Shown piece after piece: positions 6,070 to 9,690 of a stretch of 9,690 nucleotides of DNA. The stretch covers positions 1-9,690 of the forward strand of contig JAIXVO010000750.1 of assembly GCA_027482985.1 (NCBI GenBank). Direction: 5' to 3'. The notes beneath the pieces are model-generated. The model was given only the letters and a program-made list of their open reading frames with translations, was not told the DNA's origin and ran no database searches. Origin of the DNA: Cyanobacteriota bacterium. GTDB lineage: Bacteria; Cyanobacteriota; Cyanobacteriia; Leptolyngbyales; Leptolyngbyaceae. A program made the position numbers and the translations under genes. Each line of letters opens with the position of its first letter. The first letter of the stretch is position 1.

Positions 6070-6942
6070 CTAGGGCGTTGGCTCCTCTGGTTTGGGAGAC
6101 TCGACGGCACTCTTCATCTGAATCGTGGGGGAAGCTGGATTCCGCAGATCAATATAAGCGATTTGGTTCAAGCTGACCTGGTTGGGGAGTTTCCGCATCC
6201 GATCCAATGTTTTCAACTGCTCTGGGAACAAATCCGTGTAAGAGCCAATTTGCACATTGCCTAACTCAGTTTTCAGCACCACATTAGCAGGATTTTGAAA
6301 ATCAATTTCAGCAATTTTCACGGGACTCCGAATTAATTCGCGGTATAACTTTGCCCAAATCGGACGATAGTGCTGGACATCCCCAATCACCCGCAGCGTT
6401 GGTAATTTCAGCGATCGCTCAGTTAGCAAAAAGTTCTCCAGGGCAATTTCGCCACCGCTCTCATCCAGCAAGCCGATTTTTGTCGCCAGATTTTGATTTG
6501 GGGTCGGACGTTGAGTCAGCAGTTGGGCCTCGCCAGGGGTTGACAACCACACGGCTACGGGCAAGCGCTCCCGAATGCGGATGGTCAACCCCGGTGGAAA
6601 CAATTGACGACTGACCGCGACTTCCGCGATCGGGGCTTTGGCTTTCAACGTTTGCTCAATGGTCTGCGGTTCGACCTGGAGCAGCGATTGCGGATAGGTC
6701 AGGGGCAACAGCGATCGCACCGTGGGGGTCGGCAAAAACTGATTTCCTTCCACCTTGATCTGATTCGCACTCCGAATCAACCAAATGGGATTCGTACTGA
6801 GCCAGATCACCCCTCCCGCCAAACCCGCCACTGCGACCAACCGCCACACCGTCTGCGCCAGCCGAACTCGCCGCTGACGACGGAGTTTTTGCCGACGTTG
6901 CGCCAAATCGGTTTGAGAGATCGGTGAAAAGTTACCCGTCAT
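6070..6942 (-). CDS. ftsQ: cell division protein FtsQ/DivIB
   Basis: FtsQ is a bitopic inner-membrane protein that links early and late divisome proteins. The 290 residues show a basic cytoplasmic N-terminus (RRQKLRRQRRVR, 16-27), one membrane segment (about 31-50), a POTRA domain (about 60-130; IKVEGNQFLPTPTVRSLLP to FPPGLTIRIRERLPVAVW) and a beta domain ending in YIDLRNP (263-269), the typical FtsQ end, followed by a Pro/Glu tail. The ATG at 6940-6942 gives the usual short cytoplasmic tail. The order ftsQ then ftsZ, without ftsA, is the cyanobacterial arrangement; murC/murB, often upstream in cyanobacteria, are not in this window. The 181 bases upstream show no convincing promoter. Confidence 0.93.
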   Translation of the reverse strand: MTGNFSPISQTDLAQRRQKLRRQRRVRLAQTVWRLVAVAGLAGGVIWLSTNPIWLIRSANQIKVEGNQFLPTPTVRSLLPLTYPQSLLQVEPQTIEQTLKAKAPIAEVAVSRQLFPPGLTIRIRERLPVAVWLSTPGEAQLLTQRPTPNQNLATKIGLLDESGGEIALENFLLTERSLKLPTLRVIGDVQHYRPIWAKLYRELIRSPVKIAEIDFQNPANVVLKTELGNVQIGSYTDLFPEQLKTLDRMRKLPNQVSLNQIAYIDLRNPASPTIQMKSAVESPKPEEPTP

Positions 6943-7074
6943 GCAGACGCACTCTAAAGCTGCTTACAATTAGCCTTCTAAAATACCGATATTTAGTCCG
7001 CATCTAGAAGACCTTTAGGGTTTGTTCAGGTTTTTCCCTAATTCCCCAAATTGTCCCTCTTATTTAATCACTCA

Positions 7075-7120
7075 TTGCAGTTTCTGCAAGCCCAATCCGG
7101 GAAATCCAACGATCCCCGGA
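7075..7120 (-). terminator. two tandem hairpins after the DUF4168 gene
   Basis: Reading the minus strand from the stop at 7124, the first stem is TCCGGG/CCCGGA (7115-7120 with 7096-7101, 13-base loop) and the second is TTGCAG-AAA-CTGCAA (7075-7089, perfect 6-bp arms). No T run follows either. They probably mark or protect the 3' end of the operon and separate it from ftsQ. Confidence 0.4.
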
Positions 7121-7123
7121 TGT

Positions 7124-7555
7124 TCAAATCGATAGTTCTTGCAGTTGTACCGCGACCCGTTCCCCAAACTCAGGATCAGTGTTGGCTAACCCCAACAGTT
7201 GCAAATATTCTTGCCGGGTCAAGCCGTTGCGTTCAATCACAGCCAGCGCTTCGGCTTCAATTTCCTGTTCAATCCGTGCTGCTTCTGCCTCGGTGACTGT
7301 GGCTTGCAAATCGCCTTCTCGCCGCTCAATCAAAGTAATGACTTGAAGACAAGCCTGGACAAACTGATTGACTTTCTCGGAGGGAATATTGTTGGAGTCG
7401 AGATCTCGCCGTTTGACAGCGGGAGACTCAGCGGCAGGCGGTGGGCTAACTGGTAATGCTTGCGCCCAACTGGGGGCTATCCACCCTCCACCGCCTACCC
7501 ACAGGAGGCACAGCCAAAGCAGCACAAGTGATAGGAGACGGACGAGGCGAGGCAT
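7124..7555 (-). CDS. secreted DUF4168-type protein
   Basis: The 143-residue protein begins with a signal peptide: MPRLVR, a hydrophobic stretch LLSLVLLWLCLLWVGGGGWIA (7-27), and a likely cleavage at SWAQA (29-33). After a Pro/Ala linker (34-50), residues 58-140 match the DUF4168 pattern of cyanobacterial and other bacterial secreted proteins: a helix KVNQFVQACLQVITLIE, an acidic helix of Glu/Ala repeats, then LTRQEYLQLLGLANTDPEFGERV. It is probably periplasmic, and no function is established for the family. It follows the six-helix membrane protein gene after 10 bases, so the two are likely co-transcribed. No Shine-Dalgarno is seen, consistent with translational coupling. Confidence 0.85.
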   Translation of the reverse strand: MPRLVRLLSLVLLWLCLLWVGGGGWIAPSWAQALPVSPPPAAESPAVKRRDLDSNNIPSEKVNQFVQACLQVITLIERREGDLQATVTEAEAARIEQEIEAEALAVIERNGLTRQEYLQLLGLANTDPEFGERVAVQLQELSI

Positions 7556-7565
7556 GGTTCAAGGC

Positions 7566-8255
7566 TCAGGAATGGATCGGGCTGGCGGGAGCGGCGGTCG
7601 GGATGGTGGCGGGAGTCGTTTGGACGATCGCGGGTCGTACCAGCAAATAAATCGCTGCGCCCAGAAAGGGGATCAGGGCGATCGCCCAGAATTTACCAGG
7701 GGAGTCCCAACCCCGCCGCGCCATGTCATCTTGCAGGATCAGGGGGAACAGCAGACAGAGCAGGCAAAAATCCAGACTCATGACATGAATGAAGCGACTG
7801 GTTTGCCATTGCTGGATAAAATCGGTCCAGTTGCCCTGAGTTAGCCCGTAGGTGACCAGCCCGATCGCCGCGATCGCGACACTGCCACCCACCCAACGGG
7901 AATCCAGAGCTTTCAGGAGCCAGCTTTTTTCGCCTGTAAAAGATTGGTTGGGGTGGCGCAAAGCCAGGTAGGGCAAAATAGCGAAAGCACCGACCGCAAA
8001 TGATCCCAGCACAAAAGGATAGGCGCGAATGGGCTGCATCCGCCCATCGAACAGTAGCAGACTGGCATAAATCACCGGGAATACGCCCATGATGTTAAAC
8101 AGCGCCACAATCAACGGATTGATCCCGTCTACCTGAGCCGTGGAGAGGTTTTTGATTAGCTCAAAGGTATCGGGGCGATCGGGCGGAGCGAAGCCGAAAG
8201 CGTAGACGACAAAGGCCAGCCAGAGAAGCCAGAGGGTAAGTTTGGGGACAGACAT
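7566..8255 (-). CDS. six-helix membrane protein, conserved in cyanobacteria and chloroplasts (DUF2834-like)
   Basis: The 229-residue protein has six hydrophobic segments at about 5-22, 45-69, 79-99, 121-139, 155-174 and 188-208. Between them are conserved-looking loops: NPLIVALFNIMG (46-57), YLALRHPNQSFTGEK (96-110), DSRW (118-121) and FIHVMSLDFCLLCLLFPLILQDDMARRG (155-182). From memory this matches a family found in cyanobacteria and plant chloroplasts, annotated with DUF2834 in part; the exact assignment is uncertain. A thylakoid or plasma membrane location is expected and the function is unknown. It heads a likely two-gene unit with the DUF4168 gene and is divergent from cutA. The Thr/Ala/Pro-rich C-terminal tail (213-229) looks disordered. 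Confidence 0.8.
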   Translation of the reverse strand: MSVPKLTLWLLWLAFVVYAFGFAPPDRPDTFELIKNLSTAQVDGINPLIVALFNIMGVFPVIYASLLLFDGRMQPIRAYPFVLGSFAVGAFAILPYLALRHPNQSFTGEKSWLLKALDSRWVGGSVAIAAIGLVTYGLTQGNWTDFIQQWQTSRFIHVMSLDFCLLCLLFPLILQDDMARRGWDSPGKFWAIALIPFLGAAIYLLVRPAIVQTTPATIPTAAPASPIHS

Positions 8256-8372
8256 GGTTTGGCCAGTAGGGGTTGAATGAAGGACCGGTCAGGTTGCGGA
8301 CAACTTGCCTCTAGTGTAAAAGTTGGGAGTCCCATTGGGGGATCATCCTGGGTACTGAATTGCGGGAGATGG

Positions 8373-8723
8373 ATGCCGATGGCAGAACTGGCTAATTCTG
8401 AGTTCATTGTGGTGCTGGTGACGACTCCGACGCGAGAACAGGCGATCGCGATCGCCCAACATTTGGTGCAGTCGCATCTTGCGGCCTGTGTCAAACTGCT
8501 GCCCGTCCACTCGATTTATAGCTGGCAGGGAGAATTACAACAGGAGGAGGAATGGCAACTGTTGATCAAGTCTCAGCAGCGTCAATTTGCCGCGATCGCC
8601 ACTGCGATTCAGGCGACCCATCCTTATGAAGTGCCAGAAATCATTGCGCTGCCGATTGCAGCGGGATCAGCACCTTACTTGCAATGGATCAGTGACCATG
8701 TTGACCCGCCTGCTAACCCATGA
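8373..8723 (+). CDS. cutA: divalent-cation tolerance protein CutA
   Basis: CutA is a small homotrimeric ferredoxin-like protein linked to copper tolerance, although its molecular role is debated. From this start it has 116 residues (E. coli CutA has 112). It shows the family landmarks: FIVVLVTTPTREQAIAIAQ (11-29), LAACVKLLPVHSIYSWQGEL (36-55), EEEWQLLIKS (58-67) and HPYEVPEIIALPI (83-95). GGGAG (8364-8368) is 4 bases before the ATG at 8373 and 10 before a second ATG at 8379; either could be used. The frame stays open upstream to an ATG at 8277, but those 32 residues lack similarity to the family and reach into the divergent spacer. Two overlapping HIP1 octamers lie within the gene at 8442-8455. 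Confidence 0.92.
   Translation: MPMAELANSEFIVVLVTTPTREQAIAIAQHLVQSHLAACVKLLPVHSIYSWQGELQQEEEWQLLIKSQQRQFAAIATAIQATHPYEVPEIIALPIAAGSAPYLQWISDHVDPPANP
8442..8455. repeat. two overlapping HIP1 octamers in cutA
   Basis: GCGATCGCGATCGC contains GCGATCGC at 8442-8449 and again at 8448-8455. HIP1 is the highly iterated palindrome of many cyanobacterial genomes. Here it encodes AIAIA in CutA. Confidence 0.9.
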
Positions 8724-8763
8724 AGGAATGACCGCTGCGGGGTAACTTTCAGTTAAGCTCAAA

Positions 8764-8807
8764 CCAGGATCGTCACGGATTGATGAATGGCGTGACCGCA
8801 TACCTGG
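8764..8807 (+). promoter_or_regulatory. hairpin covering part of the moaE ribosome binding site
   Basis: GTCACG (8772-8777) pairs perfectly with CGTGAC (8791-8796) around a 13-base loop, and CCAGG (8764-8768) pairs with CCTGG (8803-8807). The last two bases of the outer arm are the first two G of the GGAGG Shine-Dalgarno (8806-8810). Folding would hinder moaE translation. It is too small to match the known molybdenum cofactor riboswitch. A regulatory role is inference. Confidence 0.35.
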
Positions 8808-8819
8808 AGGGGCGAATCA

Positions 8820-9302
8820 ATGACGAAGACGATGGCACCAAGTTCTCCAAGCATGACTAGACCAGATCATTTTGCCATTCGCTTTGCACCTTTGTCGTTA
8901 GCAGAAGTTTATGACCTGGCGGACGATGGGGCGAATGGGGCAATCGTCCTGATGAGCGGCATGGTGCGCAATCAAACGGACGGCAAGGCGGTGGTGGCAT
9001 TGGAATATCAAGCCTATGAGCCAATGGCGTTAAAGGTGTTTCAGACGATCGCCCAGGAGATTCGCCACACCTGGCCCGATGCCACCCATGTGGTGATTCA
9101 TCATCGGGTGGGCAAACTGGCGATCGGCGAAATCAGCGTCCTGGTGGCGGTTGGGTGTCCCCATCGGTCTGAAGCATTTGCGGCGTGTCAGTATGCGATC
9201 GATACGTTGAAACATACAGCGCCCATTTGGAAAAAAGAACATTGGGCCGATGGTTCGACCAGTTGGGTCAGTATTGGAGCTTGTGAGCAACCCTCCGGTT
9301 AA
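8820..9302 (+). CDS. moaE: molybdopterin synthase catalytic (large) subunit
   Basis: MoaE, with the thiocarboxylated small subunit MoaD, inserts two sulfurs into precursor Z (cPMP) to make molybdopterin. The 160-residue protein carries the family motifs: GAIVLMSGMVRNQTDGK (40-56), ALEYQAYEPMA (60-70), HHRVGKLAIGE (94-104), CPHRSEAF (113-120) and AIDTLKHTAPIWKKE (126-140). Lys131 and Lys138 correspond in spacing to the catalytic E. coli Lys119 and Lys126. GGAGG (8806-8810), 9 bases upstream, supports the ATG at 8820, which leaves about 14 residues ahead of the domain. No moaD is adjacent, so the partner must be encoded elsewhere. It follows cutA after 96 bases and could share its transcript. 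Confidence 0.95.
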   Translation: MTKTMAPSSPSMTRPDHFAIRFAPLSLAEVYDLADDGANGAIVLMSGMVRNQTDGKAVVALEYQAYEPMALKVFQTIAQEIRHTWPDATHVVIHHRVGKLAIGEISVLVAVGCPHRSEAFAACQYAIDTLKHTAPIWKKEHWADGSTSWVSIGACEQPSG

Positions 9303-9351
9303 TTTGGCGATGCGTGCGACACAATAAAGCAGAGGTGACTGGAGGTGACGC

Positions 9352-9690
9352 ATGGTGAGTATTGCTCCGACCGAAACGCAACGCCTTGTTGGCGAAAAGC
9401 GCGTTACCTTGGCTGGCCTAAATTGGCAACGCTATCAGCAAATTTTGCAAGCCTTACCCGCCAGTCGTGCCGCCCGTCTGACCTACGATCGCGGACAGTT
9501 GGAGATCACGATGCCGCTAGAAGATCACGAATTTGCGAGTGAGTTGATCGGCTTGTTCATTCGCGTGCTGGTGGTCGAACTGGGGTTAAAGATCAAATCC
9601 CTGCGATCGACCACTTTGGATCGCGAAGAACTCGATCGCGGCTCTGAACCGGATTGTGCTTATTACATTCAGAACCAGCCGCAAGTGGCA
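9352..9690 (+). CDS. Uma2-family protein, truncated by the window edge
   Basis: The frame is open from the ATG to the last base, giving the first 113 residues. A strong GGAGG (9341-9345), 6 bases upstream, fixes the start. Visible features match the Uma2 (DUF820, PD-(D/E)XK-like) family: LTYDRGQLEITMP (43-55), the following HEFASELIGLFI helix, LGLKIKSLRSTTL (78-89) and the EPDCAYYIQN segment (99-108) that carries catalytic-type acids. Families of this type are greatly expanded in cyanobacteria. They are predicted nucleases, but few have been tested. The C-terminal half is missing, so intactness cannot be judged. The gene is 49 bases downstream of moaE. Confidence 0.88.
   Translation, partial: MVSIAPTETQRLVGEKRVTLAGLNWQRYQQILQALPASRAARLTYDRGQLEITMPLEDHEFASELIGLFIRVLVVELGLKIKSLRSTTLDREELDRGSEPDCAYYIQNQPQVA

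Noticed and set aside
7368..7844. 158-codon plus-strand frame across the DUF4168 and membrane protein genes
   Set aside because: It spans the junction of two well-supported minus-strand genes, and its Gly/Arg/Gln-rich translation looks non-coding.
8277..8372. N-terminal extension of CutA to an upstream ATG
   Set aside because: The 32 extra residues do not resemble the family, the E. coli protein lacks them, and a GGGAG site lies just before the internal ATG codons.
8724..8819. Molybdenum cofactor riboswitch upstream of moaE
   Set aside because: The leader is too short and lacks the multi-helix architecture of the known element; only a simple hairpin is visible.
1..9690. Insertion sequences, CRISPR array, tRNA or rRNA genes, prophage or integron remnants
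   Set aside because: No transposase or integrase reading frame, spaced direct repeats, tRNA T-loop pattern or rRNA sequence was seen on either strand.

Overview
This is a chromosomal window from a cyanobacterium. The evidence is about twenty copies of the HIP1 octamer GCGATCGC scattered through genes and spacers, an ftsQ-ftsZ pair of the cyanobacterial kind (FtsZ with a long N-terminal extension and a C-terminal [10 protein letters not shown] peptide), and several proteins of families largely restricted to cyanobacteria and chloroplasts. The genus cannot be fixed; a Leptolyngbya-like filamentous form is only a guess. No mobile element, CRISPR array, tRNA or rRNA was seen, and no gene-free stretch exceeds 300 bases.

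Layout. 1-80 may hold the last 18 codons of a plus-strand gene. 81-650 (minus) is a 2'-5' RNA ligase / 2H phosphoesterase-like protein. 745-2881 is a plus-strand series: a YCII-domain protein, the signal recognition particle RNA (ffs), a phasin-like helical protein, an acidic four-cysteine protein of unknown function and an O6-methylguanine-DNA methyltransferase. thiD (2913-3767, minus) converges on the methyltransferase gene and diverges from a metallo-beta-lactamase-fold protein (3837-4598, plus). That gene converges on ftsZ, and the two stop codons share the palindrome TTAA. From 8255 down to 4595 everything is on the minus strand: a six-helix membrane protein, a secreted DUF4168-type protein, ftsQ and ftsZ. 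From 8373 to the right edge the plus strand carries cutA, moaE and the first 113 codons of a Uma2-family protein.

How the genes fit together. FtsQ and FtsZ are divisome components. The membrane protein and DUF4168 protein are 10 bases apart and probably co-transcribed. The SRP RNA serves co-translational membrane targeting. ThiD acts in thiamine synthesis, MoaE in molybdenum cofactor synthesis, CutA is a small trimeric metal-linked protein and the methyltransferase repairs alkylated DNA. These are housekeeping functions that do not form one pathway.

No new multi-gene system is evident. The signals most worth checking are the 206-base spacer upstream of ftsZ (a perfect 8-bp inverted repeat around a candidate -10 box, plus a nearby 13-base palindrome with the same CGACT half-site), a hairpin that covers part of the moaE ribosome binding site, an MBL-fold protein whose metal motif is degenerate, and the four-cysteine acidic protein.
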